Source of the DNA: Globodera rostochiensis
Lineage: Eukaryota > Nematoda > Chromadorea > Rhabditida > Heteroderidae
DNA length: 64,000 bases
Direction of reading: 5' to 3'
Assembly: GCA_018350325.1 (NCBI GenBank)
Contig: JAEVLN010000033.1
Location: forward strand, 186,001 to 250,000
This document shows positions 24,556 through 34,780 of this stretch, in pieces. Every line of letters begins with the position of its first letter. The stretch's first letter is position 1. The position numbers and the translations under genes were made by a program. The notes beneath the pieces were generated by a model, which saw nothing but the letters and a program-made list of their open reading frames with translations, had not been told where the DNA came from and did no database searches.

Positions 24556-24706
24556 AAGAAGAAAAAGAATTAATGGACGGGGGAAATCGACAAAATGTCC
24601 GTCCGCCCCCCAGGCCAAAAATCAATCGGCGGCGAACGGAACGGAAATGTTCAAACATTGGCCCAGCTGCACGCCGTTCGGGGCATAATTATGCAAAGGA
24701 ACGTTC
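24556..24706 (+). repeat. GC-rich dispersed repeat, copy 2
   Basis: Complete core from AAAAAGAATTAATGGACGGG through CCGTCCGCCCCCCAGGCC and CGGCGGCGAACGGAACGG to GGCATAATTATGC and GAACGTTC. It lies in the same orientation as copy 1 and opposite to copies 3-5. A 64-codon frame runs through it, but the matching frame is not kept intact in other copies, so I treat it as non-coding. Confidence 0.9.
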
Positions 24707-24799
24707 TTTGATATTGTTCAAAAAAAAGTTATGAGATTTGTTGACTTAAACAAAAATGAATTGAGTCAAAAATTTTAAATTTTTTGGCATTGCTGACCA

Positions 24800-24818
24800 A
24801 CCCCCCCCCCCCCCCCTA
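24800..24818 (+). repeat. poly-C tract
   Basis: About 18 consecutive cytosines in otherwise AT-rich DNA. Length is probably unstable and assembly-sensitive. Confidence 0.9.
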
Positions 24819-24879
24819 AACTAAAGCTGAAAAAAATATTTTTTGGGACTAACAAAATTAAAAACGGTAATTTTCTGTC

Positions 24880-25010
24880 ATCACCCGTTCAGCTGAGCGG
24901 ATGACCTGACAATACTGACCATAACCGAATGGGCCGGCCAGTGTCAGGTTAGATCACGCCTGATTGCCAACTTTTCACGGTTGAGTCATTTTGCAAAAAG
25001 CGATCATCGA
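24880..25010. other. GC-richer island with hairpin arms
   Basis: CCTGACA (24905-24911) and TGTCAGG (24942-24948) could pair across about 30 bases that include GGGCCGGCC. I recognise no coding frame or RNA family. Confidence 0.35.
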
Positions 25011-26635
25011 AACATTGTCATAAATATATTCTTTTAATTTAATCTATCAATTACCATATATATTAATGCATCTATTTTTTGAAAAAAGCTTTTATTTTAA
25101 CACTTTGGTGTGATTACTTTATTTTCTGTTGAACAAATTTTATTTTTTAGAATAACTATATAATAAATGAATTTATTTTTATATTAGTGCATTTACTTTT
25201 ACATTTAGAATTTTAATATTCTTTGTTTCTTCCGCTTGACGTAATCACTAATCTGCTGATAAATTTGTTTCTTTTTAAATTTAGTTCCATAAGCATTATG
25301 ATTTTAATTAATGTTTATTGATAATTAAATTATATTTAGTTGCTTTATTGAATTTGTTGATATTTTTAGTTCCATTTAAATTTATAGTTTTATTCTTACA
25401 AAAGTAAAGAAATTCATTCTTTGTATTTTGTAATTTAATTAATTATTTATTGTCGTATCATTTTAAATAAGAATCTCACTCTTTGAATTTACATATATTT
25501 TACTCTGTTTAAATACATTAAAACTTTGAACGTTGTGCAACCGTATTCTATTTACCTAATTTTATTGTATATTGCCTTTAACAACTAAATAGCACATTTA
25601 TGAAAAAAACATTTGTTTTTTAGTTGAGATAATCAATCCGTAGTTGAGATTTTACTTTTATTGAGCTTTCTATTTTTTTGTTAATATTTTAATCTTTATT
25701 TTCAATTAATTTTTATTTTGCGTCATTGTACAAAGCATTGTGGCAAAATGCTTGATTTGTGTTGAACGCTTTGAACTACGCTGTGTGTCCACCAGAACTT
25801 GTTTGGGTTTTGGCGGTTTATGGCTGCGATGATTTGATTAATTTATTGCGAACGAATTATTTTGAAAGAACATTAAAATATTAAAACAATATAAGAGGCA
25901 ATTGATTTTTTTGAATTGAACTTTTATTTAATTTTCATCGTAATGTTATTTTAAGTTGACATATATTATTACAATTGGGTAATATTGTAAAATATGTTTA
26001 TTTTTGTTTTTGAACAATTTTTAAAAAGAAAAAGTTTTTTAAAATTTCATTAGGTTTGATTCTCTTATAGGTAAAAATTGTTTATAAAATTTCTTGCCAT
26101 CTTCACGTCTCATCTACCAGCTCCAAACAAGCACAGCCAATTTAACAATATATTCATAGAATTTATTTCATCGTTATGAAACTGTCGTTCTCAAAAGTCT
26201 GCTGCTGATGTGATCCGCATAAGGCAGCGCAACTGGAAATTTTGGAGCAGTATGAACATGAGCTGGCTTTTTGACTCTTTCGTTAAGTAATTTGCAACTC
26301 CAAACTTAAAAATTATTTTTTTTATCAATTGTTCAGTTAATTAGTTAAATTTATTTATTTATTTAAATTTTATTTTTAATCTTAGAATTTTTAAATATGA
26401 CCGTATCTTTTTAAAATATTTTTTTATAATTAATGTCGATTCAAACTTTTTTATCGTATTATTTTGTTTACCATTTAGCTTTCATAACTTGGTCTTTGCA
26501 ATTTGAGTTGCTGAATTATTATTCTTATTTTTAGAAGTTTATTGAATTTATTTATCAGACGTGAGGTGGCGTTGCTTTAAAATTAATAATTTTAATATTT
26601 TAAATTTAATCAATATAAATTGTAAAAATTAAATT
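25011..26635. other. AT-rich intergenic DNA, end of the T-rich half
   Basis: No gene is recognised. 26200-26285 is a diverged partner of 21365-21450. From about 26.6 kb onward the plus strand changes from T-rich to A-rich. Confidence 0.5.
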
Positions 26636-27094
26636 GCAAAATCAAACCGAGAAAATTGTAATAAAATCAAGAGACGATAATTAGAATATTTGGAGAAAAA
26701 AAGTTTGTACGAATTTTCAAAAGCGTAATAAAAATGATTAAAATGATGGAACAAATATGACCAGCGAAGTCATGTAAATCTAATTAGTATAAAATATAAT
26801 AAAATTGGTATGTAAAAAAGCTATTTAACCATTTTAATCAATCACAATTTAAAAAGAGTAATAAAAAATTTAAATATTTTCAACAAAAAAAACATAGTTG
26901 ATTTCACGCATAATTTGAAAACAATGCTTCGGAAATTTGCAAATTACTATATCAAGTAAAGCACTTTTTTAAATAAAAAATAAAACGCAAAAAGCTATTT
27001 TAATTATTAAGAGAATTGCAACTTAAAATTCGTAATTTTTGATGATTTTAAAGAATGGGCGAGGTCCGGTGTGGAAATTTTTTTTGAAAATTTA
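26636..27094 (+). repeat. segmental duplication, left block (partner 46014-46514)
   Basis: Near-identical blocks include AATCAAGAGACGATAATTAG, GACCAGCGAAGTCATGTAA, TTCGGAAATTTGCAAATTAC and GGGCGAGG(T)(C/A)CGGTG. The match stops at GAAAATTTA (27086-27094), where the foldback element begins. Confidence 0.92.
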
Positions 27095-27178
27095 ACGATA
27101 TTTGCAAAGAAGGCATTTTTTTTTTTGTAACCAGCGTAAGATATGGGTATCTTGAATAAAAATGTTCGCATTTTCGTG

Positions 27179-28192
27179 CTCCCACATTTGCGCCCCCACA
27201 TTTGCGCCCCCCACATTTGCGCCCCCCACATTTGCGCCCCCCACATTTGCGCCCCCACATTTGCGCCCCCCACATTTGCGCCCCCACATTTGCGCCCCCA
27301 CATTTGCGCCCCCCACATTTGCGCCCCCACATTTGCGCCCCCACATTTGCGCCCCCACATTTGCGCCCCCACATTTGCGCTCCCCACATTTGCGCCCCCA
27401 CATTTGCGCCCCCACATTTGCGCCCCACATTTGCGCCCCCACATTTGCGCCCCCACATTTGCGCCCCCACATTTGCGCCCCCTACATTTGCGCCCCCCAC
27501 ATTTGCGCCCCCACATTTGCGCCCCCACATTTGCGCCCCCACATTGCGCCCCCACATTTGCGCCCCCACATTTGCGCCCCCACATTTGCGCCCCCCACAT
27601 TTGCGCCCCCACATTTGCGCCCCCACATTTGCGCCCCCACATTTGCGCCCCCACATTTGCGCCCCCCACATTTGCGCCCCCCACATTTGCGCCCCCACAT
27701 TTGCGCCCCCACATTTGCGCCCCCACATTTGCGCCCCCACATTTGCGCCCCCACATTTGCGCCCCCACATTTGCGCCCCCACATTTGCGCCCCCACATTT
27801 GCGCCCCCACATTTGCGCCCCCACATTTGCGCCCCCACATTTGCGCCCCCCACATTTGCGCCCCCACATTTGCGCCCCCACATTTGCGCCCCCACATTTG
27901 CGCCCCCACATTTGCGCCCCACATTTGCGCCCCCACATTTGCGCCCCCTACATTTGCGCCCCCCACATTTGCGCCCCCCACATTGCGCCCCCACATTTGC
28001 GCCCCCACATTTGCGCCCCCCACATTTGCGCCCCCACATTTGCGCCCCCACATTTGCGCCCCCACATTTGCGCCCCCACATTTGCGCCCCCACATTTGCG
28101 CCCCCACATTTGCGCCCCCACATTTGCGCCCCCACATTTGCGCCCCCACATTTGCGCCCCCTACATTTGCGCTCCCCACATTTGCGCCCCCA
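27179..28192 (-). repeat. left minisatellite arm, roughly 70 units of 14-15 bp
   Basis: The unit is CCCCCACATTTGCG (14 bp) with a 15-bp form carrying a sixth C. Variants include CCTACATTT (27481, 27949, 28160), CTCCCCAC (27379, 28171), shortened ACATTGCG (27541, 27981) and a four-C form (27421, 27916). Recurring variant clusters hint at higher-order duplications inside the arm. The unit has no stop in any frame, which explains the very long apparent frames on both strands; none is a protein gene. Confidence 0.97.
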
Positions 28193-28609
28193 AATTTCAG
28201 TAAAAATAAAATTCAAAAATTTAGCTTTATATCGCGTATCAAAGACGAAGAAGAATATCAGCGGAACAGAATGAGGCCTCATGAGCTTGATCCGACCAGG
28301 CCCGTAGCTGAAATTCCTCGTTCCAAAAAATATTTGGAGAATGACAGATCTATTAGAGATTTAGTCGCACGTTTTGACCAACAAAACCCCAATGAGCGAA
28401 ACGATCAAGCATGGATCACCCATCTCCATGCCCTTTCATTTCGTCTAACAACAAAAGGAATAGACAACTGGCTTGATTAATTAGCAAACAAAAGTTCGTT
28501 AGAACGATGTTTGGCTGTGCATGATTTTATGATTTGTCGATAAAATCCCTGTTGGCCCTTGGGAAAGGCGATTTATCGGAAATGAATTTTTTATTTTTTT
28601 TCTCCATCT
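28193..28609 (+). pseudogene. centre of the foldback element with broken coding fragment, unknown family
   Basis: Unlike the arms, the centre has ordinary coding composition on the plus strand from about 28230. One frame runs to TAA at 28478-28480 with acidic/basic residues (RIKDEEEYQRNRMRPHELDP) and ends FRLTTKGIDNWLD. The same frame continues past that stop with plausible residues (SSLERCLAVHDFMICR) before another stop near 28541. I recognise no domain. The likeliest reading is a captured, decayed fragment of a host or transposon gene. It has no start codon or promoter of its own that I can see, and AATTTAG before 28225 could be an old splice acceptor. Confidence 0.45.
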
Positions 28610-29749
28610 GGGGGCGCAAATGTGGAGGCGCAAATGTGGGGGGCGCAAATGTGGGGGGCGCAAATGTGGGGGGCGCAAATGTGGGGGGCGCAAATGTGGG
28701 GGGCGCAAATGTGGGGGGCGCAAATGTGGGGGGCGCAAATGTGGGGGCGCAAATGTGGGGGGCGCAAATGTGGGGGGCGCAAATGTGGGGGGCGCAAATG
28801 TGGGGGGCGCAAATGTGGGGGCGCAAATGTGGGGGGCGCAAATGTGGGGGGCGCAAATGTGGGGGCGCAAATGTGGGGGGCGCAAATGTGGGGGGCGCAA
28901 ATGTGGGGGGCGCAAATGTGGGGGGCGCAAATGTGGGGGGCGCAACGCAATGTGGGGGCGCAAATGTGGGGGGCGCAAATGTGGGGGCGCAAATGTGGGG
29001 GCGCAAATGTGGGGGGCGCAAATGTGGGGGGCGCAAATGTGGGGGCGCAAATGTGGGGGGCGCAAATGTGGGGGGCGCAAATGTGGGGGGCGCAAATGTG
29101 GGGGGCGCAAATGTGGGGGGCGCAAATGTGGGGGGCGCAAATGTGGGGGCGCAAATGTGGGGGGCGCAAATGTGGGGGGCGCAAATGTGGGGGCGCAAAT
29201 GTGGGGGGCGCAAATGTGGGGGGCGCAAATGTGGGGGGCGCAAATGTGGGGGCGCAAATGTGGGGGGCGCAAATGTGGGGGGCGCAAATGTGGGGGGCGC
29301 AAATGTGGGGGGCGCAAATGTGGGGGGCGCAAATGTGGGGGCGCAAATGTGGGGGGCGCAAATGTGGGGGGCGCAAATGTGGGGGGCGCAAATGTGGGGG
29401 GCGCAAATGTGGGGGGCGCAAATGTGGGGGGCGCAAATGTGGGGGGCGCAAATGTGGGGGGCGCAAATGTGGGGGGCGCAAATGTGGGGGCGCAAATGTG
29501 GGGGCGCAAATGTGGGGGGCGCAAATGTGGGGGGCGCAAATGTGGGGGGCGCAAATGTGGGGGGCGCAAATGTGGGGGGCGCAAATGTGGGGGCGCAAAT
29601 GTGGGGGCGCAAATGTGGGGGGCGCAAATGTGGGGGGCGCAAATGTGGGGGCGCAAATGTGGGGGGCGCAAATGTGGGGGCGCAAATGTGGGGGCGCAAA
29701 TGTGGGGGCGCAAATGTGGGGGGCGCAAATGTGGGGGCGCAAATGTGGG
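28610..29749 (+). repeat. right minisatellite arm, roughly 75-80 units of 14-15 bp
   Basis: The units CGCAAATGTGGGGG (14 bp) and, more often, CGCAAATGTGGGGGG (15 bp) are the inverse of the left arm. The arm is much more uniform: only GTGGAGG near its start and GCAACGCAATG near 28943 break the pattern. Guanine tracts of five or six every 14-15 bases could form G-quadruplexes. The preference for the 15-bp form keeps all three frames open. Confidence 0.97.
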
Positions 29750-29755
29750 CTAACC

Positions 29756-30180
29756 CGCATTTTAATTAAAAAATATTTGAAAAATTATTAAAAGAATTTA
29801 TCAACCCCCTGCTCAGTGACAGGCGAAAATCCCCAGCACAGGAATTTTTAAGCTGAGAAATTCGGAGGAACGACTGGTCAGGCTTATATTGATTGCTACG
29901 CAATTTTTTATTATTATAAAAACCCACTCAATGCATTTAATAAAATTTCAAAAAAGGATAATATTTTTTATTCAACACAAAATTTAATAAAACGGCTTCA
30001 TAGTTTCACAATTCACAAAAAATGCGAGAAAAAAAATTGACATTGGCATTGAATAAGCACATTTCGCATTTAAATCCACTCGAAAAATAAAAATAAATAT
30101 ATTCAATACAACAACCTAATACTCAACTTTAAAATTAAGCATATAATATTTTAACATAGATATGTCTTTCAAAAACAAAT
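29756..30180 (+). repeat. segmental duplication, right block (partner 46536-46935)
   Basis: Continues the pairing after the insertion with CGCATTTTAATTAAA, then TCAGTGACAGGCGAAA, GGAACGACTGGTCAGG and CTAATACTCAACTTTA. Differences are scattered single bases and short indels. Confidence 0.92.
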
Positions 30181-30389
30181 TAATAAAAAAAAATTACTTT
30201 ATTTCACGCAAATATAGAATAGTTGAAACCTCAGAGTTGGAAACCACTACAATAAAAATAAACAATGTTATTTATAAATTTACCGAAAACAAACTGCACA
30301 TCGAAAATTAACATGAATAAAAAATACATTTTTTAAACAATTGACAATTAAATATAAATTAGATAATTCAAATTTAAAATGTTTTAACT
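30181..30389. other. A-rich spacer
   Basis: Low-complexity A-rich DNA without recognised content. Confidence 0.5.
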
Positions 30390-31135
30390 TTAAATTTTGT
30401 TTAATATTTCTGCTTATTAAAAAAGGAAATTTTTATAAATAGTACAAAAATGACTAAAAAGATCGGTTTCACATTTCATAATCTTTTTTGAACAATATCA
30501 AAGAACGTTCGTTTGCATAATTATGCCCCGAACGGCGTACACCTGGGCCAATGTTTGAACATTTCCGTTCCGTTCGCCGCCGATTGATTTTTGGCCTGGG
30601 GGCGGACGGACATTTTGTCGATTTCCCCCGCTCATTAATTCTTTTTCATCTTCCTTTTTTTAGATCAATTATTTCATTCTTTCAAAATCACCTAAAAAAG
30701 TTCGTCAATAACATTAGAAAACAAGTTAATTTTTTAATAATTTAATTTCAGTGTTATTTTTCATAATGTATCTATTACTTATAAAATGAAGGTTTTGTTA
30801 ACGTTTTTTAAATAATGAATTATACTGAATAAAATTCAACCAACAAATTTGTAGATTATAAAAAATTAATTATACTGAATAAATTCTAACAGAAAGTTTG
30901 TTAAAAAAATTGCCCAAAACAATGTTTTTTTTAAAATTAATTAATAATTGTTAAATCACTTTATCTAATGAAAACAATGATTTTATTAAATACACATTAA
31001 TAAAGATATTTATTAAGTTGTGGAAGCAGAATTTTTGAAGGTCAAATTAACTGAAATATCTTTCAACTTTTCAAAATATTGTTTCAAAAACTTATAATTT
31101 AAATTGTTTGGCTAATGATGTAAAAAAAAAAGTGT
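30390..31135 (+). repeat. duplicated segment A (partner 37005-37785)
   Basis: About 740 bp align almost base for base to 37005-37785, including the GC-rich repeat core, GAAGGTTTTGTTAACGTTT, TTGCCCAAAACAATG and ATCTTTCAACTTTTC. The alignment fades after ATTTAAATTGTT. Confidence 0.92.
30503..30654 (-). repeat. GC-rich dispersed repeat, copy 3
   Basis: Full core on the minus strand, virtually identical to copy 4 at 37139-37290. Both are preceded by the shared AATGACTAAAAAGATCG lead, also found before copy 5. Confidence 0.92.
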
Positions 31136-31684
31136 TTAGCGCCACAAAATGAAAAAATATATGTATTATATGCCGCTTACATAGAAGCACTAAAAATGTT
31201 AAATTAGACAATACCATTTACCGATGACTTACTTATTAATGGTCGTATATTTAACAAAAATATTTAATCAATCAGAAAATAAGAAATATAGAATTAATGA
31301 TTATGTGACAGTGAAATACAACAGTTAATTAAACTTTATAAAAAGAAATACCTTATTATTAACTAATTTATATTTAATACTTGCTATTTTTACATGCAAA
31401 ATAATTATTACAAAACTACGTTAGTAATAAGAAATATCTGAATCAAACCTTAAAAAATCACTTTTTAGTTCAGCTGATAAATTCAATTTTAATTAATTTA
31501 GCAAATGATGGCAACCGTAAAAAGATTTACAAGAAGATCGGAACACGAACAAGATCAAAGGTATGTGGTGTTTGTTAATTTTTTAAATTTATCAAACTAA
31601 AAAATACATAGAAATCAATAATTCCTATATATCTTAGAATAACTAAATTTAACTTAGAATTAATGATTCCTTAAAATTTTTACT
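31136..31684. other. A-rich intergenic DNA
   Basis: No gene or repeat partner is recognised. Confidence 0.5.
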
Positions 31685-32040
31685 TAAAAATTTAAAATGG
31701 AAGTTAAACTTGCAATAATAATAAGTAAATAAAATTATTAAAAAAATTTACGTGCTTTAAATAACGAATTTAGATATTGCTTATTTGGGAATGTTATTAA
31801 ACGCTAAATCAAATCTAGATAAAAGTAATTTTATGAACAACATTTTCATAAACTCAATAAAACTCCGCAATACAATAATTCACAAAAAGATTTAAAATTA
31901 AACTGACTTTTCAATTTGACGGGATCAATTTGTCCTCAATCTACTCTTAAAAAACGTTTAAAATATAACTAAAAATTAAAAGAAATATTTAAATAAAGAA
32001 ACCAAAAGAAAATAAATACTTCAACAAAGTCAAAGTAAAA
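31685..32040 (+). repeat. duplicated segment B (partner 49465-49825)
   Basis: Shared blocks include CGTGCTTTAAATAACGAATT, CCGCAATACAATAATTCAC, TTTGACGGGATCAATTTGTC and AAAGAAACCAAAAGAAAATA. The two copies run in the same orientation. Confidence 0.9.
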
Positions 32041-32097
32041 TGATATACACTTTTTTTTTAAATATATACTATGCGTACTATAAAATTAAAAAAATAG

Positions 32098-32105
32098 ATA
32101 ATTAG
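32098..32105 (+). repeat. target-site duplication, left (ATAATTAG)
   Basis: Exact 8-bp match to 32877-32884, abutting TAGGGTTGG. Confidence 0.93.
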
Positions 32106-32876
32106 TAGGGTTGGACAAGAACGGGTATCGGGTACCGGAACCGGGACCGGTATCCGGGTGTTTTGGCCAAATTATCCGGGACCGGTATCCGGGTGACCAG
32201 GATCCGGAAACCCGGTATCCGGGGGTTGGATCCGGGCGGGTTAAGCACCCCGAATGGTGGTATTTTTCGGAAAGATTTTTTTTGATGTGTTAGTGCTAGT
32301 TTTTGAATTTGGCGCGACAATTCGCTATTTCCTTTTAAAATTAAATAGAGAGATATGGGCTTCTGTAATTTGTTTTTTATAATTAGTTACCAATTTCACA
32401 AAACAATTGGCTTTCTCAACAAAAAAAACAAAATTCTCAACAAAAAAAAAACTCGATCGGCAAATATCGATTTTTTATACAATTTTTATAACACTTAAGA
32501 ATGAAATTAAAACGCACCACTAAAAAACGAACATTTTTCTCAAAAATTGCTTAACAAAATGCAATAAAAAGGCAAAAAATTCACACCTAAAATCGAATTT
32601 TTTTTTTTAAATCAGCCCCCCCAGTTTCCTGGGTACGCTCTGAAACTAACTATCCAACTTGATTGAATCTGATTTTTTTCGTTTATTTTATGTTCTTTTG
32701 GCAAAAATTGCGTGAAATTTGAAAATTTTAATTATTATTTCAAAAATTGAAAATTATCCGGTATCCGGACGGATATCCGGCTGTAAATTACTATCCGGTA
32801 CCGGTATCCGGGTGTCAAGGAACCGGTGGAACCGCTATCCGGGGACCCGGATAATATCCGGTTTTGTCCAACCCTA
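32106..32876. mobile_element. non-autonomous hAT element, 771 bp
   Basis: Terminal inverted repeat TAGGGTTGGACAA matches on both ends, inside an 8-bp target duplication. Subterminal regions consist of repeated GGTATCCGGG / CCCGGATACC in both orientations (32118-32235 and 32755-32865), able to fold back. The interior is AT-rich with no transposase. It shares its first eight bases TAGGGTTG with the hAT at 12377 and could have been mobilised by a related enzyme. Confidence 0.93.
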
Positions 32877-32884
32877 ATAATTAG
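32877..32884 (+). repeat. target-site duplication, right (ATAATTAG)
   Basis: Identical to 32098-32105. Confidence 0.93.
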
Positions 32885-32887
32885 TAT

Positions 32888-33063
32888 TCTAAATTAAATC
32901 AACAATAATTAATACATATTTTTTCTTGTCAGTTTTATTTAAAATTTTTTGGTGAATTATTTTATTGAGGTTTGTCCATCTGTTTTATTCCAGTTCTCTT
33001 GTTTAAAAGTTTTACATTTCTATTTTTCTATTTATTCATTTTTTTTTGATTTTGTTCCAGACC
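32888..33063 (+). repeat. duplicated segment C (partner 38003-38178)
   Basis: Essentially identical to 38003-38178 over about 175 bp, ending at GTTCCAGACCC in both. At that exact point the two diverge, consistent with an insertion after 33063. Both copies are T-rich on the plus strand, unlike their surroundings. Confidence 0.9.
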
Positions 33064-33480
33064 CTAATAAATAGGGCTCGGATTTTCAGGGTTTAATCTA
33101 TTTTTTGCAAACAAGGTTTTTGCATAAGAAGCCAGAAATGGCATTCAATTGAAAAATTTTTGATTAGATCGACTTTTTAGTTAATAAAACTCAATGGGTT
33201 GGCTTTTTTAGAATAAATCAATATTTGCCATTTTCATAATAAATCCATATTTTAGCAATTTTTATGGGTTATTCTTAAGAGAAAAATGCAGTATTTTAGA
33301 TATTTTCCCACAAATTCTTGAAGGATTCAGTATTTTAGGCATTTTGTCCGAAATTTGCATAAGAAAATGCAATAAAAACAAAAACCCTTACCCTTAAAAT
33401 TCAATAATTTTTTCAAACTAAAAATGCATCCGTAAACAAAGACTTTTTAATATGCAAACAAGTTTGTTAAAATGTTTAAA
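33064..33480. mobile_element. possible further hAT-like element or remnant
   Basis: It starts at the exact divergence point of segment C with TAGGGCTCGGATTTTCAGGG (33074-33093). Its interior shares TTTTAGGCATTTTGT with the 50.5-kb element and AAAATGCAATAAAAA with the 32.1-kb element. I found no clean right end or target duplication. Confidence 0.35.
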
Positions 33481-33504
33481 AAACCAAATATATAGTTATA
33501 ACAT

Positions 33505-33640
33505 GCTTGCGATATGCTTGTATTTATAAGAAAAGCGAAATACAAACGTTGTCGCTAAATTAAATAGCAACTAAACAAATGTGCTTCTTTTTGTGTTAGC
33601 CTAAAAAACCATTTATGCATAAAAATTAAAATATCAGTTC
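33505..33640 (+). repeat. partial copy of the 33.7/42.6-kb repeat
   Basis: GTTGTCGCTAAATTAAATAGC, GCTTCTTTTTGTGTTAGCCT and CATTTATGCATAAAAATT match 33910-34005 and 42785-42865. Confidence 0.75.
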
Positions 33641-33699
33641 GTAGATGTAATAAAGTTCATAATAATTATTTATTGAACTTGATTAATTTATCAACAGAA

Positions 33700-34410
33700 A
33701 TAATTTAAATATAAAAAAGCGAATTTACAATAAGCACAATTCACGTATTTAAATAAATGCAAAAATAATTAACACTTGTGGCCAAACAATCAATCACAAA
33801 TGCTCTTCACGCGTAAATTTAAATAAAGCGTTAAAACAATTTACCAAAAATCCGCCACCGAACATAAACGGAGCGATCAAATCGTTTGGCACACCTATAT
33901 TTATGTATATGACAAGCAAAATATATAAACATTGTCGCCAAATTAAATAGCAAATAAATAAATATGCTTCTTTCTGTGTTAGCATAAAAACTATTTATGC
34001 ATAAAAATACATTAATAAATTTATTTATGTTAATGAAAATGCGTTGAACAGCTCTTCAATTTCAGACTATACAATAAAAACTGCAGCTTTTGAAATATTG
34101 ATTGATGCGGAGTTGATAAATTATTTTAGAACAAATGAGATAAAAGAAATTTATCGATTTTCAACAACAATAAGCACTATCAAAATAAAAAATAATGAAA
34201 AGAATACAAATTACGATAGTATGAAAGCGATAATACAAATAAAATAATAACAAAACTAATTATATTCAAATAGCATCCGCGTAATGTTCAATTAAAATTT
34301 ATTAAAAAATCTGCTTCAAAATTTAGAAGAAATTTTTAATTCATACAAAACCGAAAATAACTAAACAGCTCAACAAACATCCGGAGCCACTAATACGAAG
34401 GGTGAGTAGT
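33700..34410 (+). repeat. duplicated segment D (partner 42640-43095)
   Basis: The shared order is ATAAGCACAATTCACGTATT, then CTTTCTGTGTTAGC, then TTATGTTAATGAAAATGCG, GAACAGCTCTTCAATTT, GCAGCTTTTGAAATATTG and finally GAGCCACTAATACGAAG. This copy has extra sequence at 33750-33880 and 34085-34300 relative to 42.6 kb. Confidence 0.85.
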
Positions 34411-34649
34411 ATAGTGCTTTAAAGCGGATTTTTGAAATATTTATTATTTGGTTTTTAAATTTAAAAAATCATTCTATTAGTCCGTTTATTATATAGTTTA
34501 ACTATGCGATTTTGTGTTTTCGTGCATAAAGCCGTTCCTTTTTATGTTTAGTTATCATGTTTTTTGAAATATTTAAAGTTATTTGAGTTCCGTTTAGTTC
34601 GGGCATCAGTTATTAATAAATACTTTTGCTATTATTACTATGATCTTTC

Positions 34650-34760
34650 AAGCTCCGCAAACTTTGTCTATTGTTTATAATTTATCTTAAGGACATAGCA
34701 GATGTTTTTTAACTTAATAAATCTGAAAATTTGTTAGCATTATTGTGTAACGCGATTTTA
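34650..34760 (+). repeat. diverged T-rich repeat, related to 22165-22262
   Basis: Blocks AATTTATCTTAAGGACAT and AACTTAATAAATCTG parallel those near 22.2 kb. It also contains AGCTCCGCAAACTTTGT, matching ACTCCGCAAACTTTGTTC near 17075. Confidence 0.4.
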
Positions 34761-34780
34761 TGTATTTAAAAATAATAATA

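Larger units (their letters stand above)
27095..29755. mobile_element. foldback element: two inverted minisatellite arms around a 417-bp centre
   Basis: A 2661-bp insertion relative to the paralogue at 46.0-46.9 kb, where the two flanks are joined by only about 21 bases (46515-46535). Its parts are an 84-bp left lead (27095-27178), a left arm (27179-28192), a centre (28193-28609) and a right arm (28610-29749). The arms consist of the same unit on opposite strands, so the whole could fold into a long imperfect hairpin. The structure resembles foldback elements whose inverted repeats are built of short tandem units. I could not find a target duplication or a transposase, and the class is inferred. 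Confidence 0.8.

Noticed and set aside
24540..24734. Basic 64-codon protein in the GC-rich repeat
   Set aside because: The equivalent frame is interrupted or shifted in the other copies. Conservation is at the DNA level.
27179..29749. CRISPR-like array
   Set aside because: The repeats are directly tandem with no unique spacers, and the context is eukaryotic.
27007..29791. Many very long open frames (260-445 codons) on both strands, resembling repetitive structural proteins
   Set aside because: They are translations of a 14/15-bp unit with no stop in any frame. All six frames are open at once, and the mix of 14- and 15-bp units shuffles the frames, which no selected protein would tolerate.
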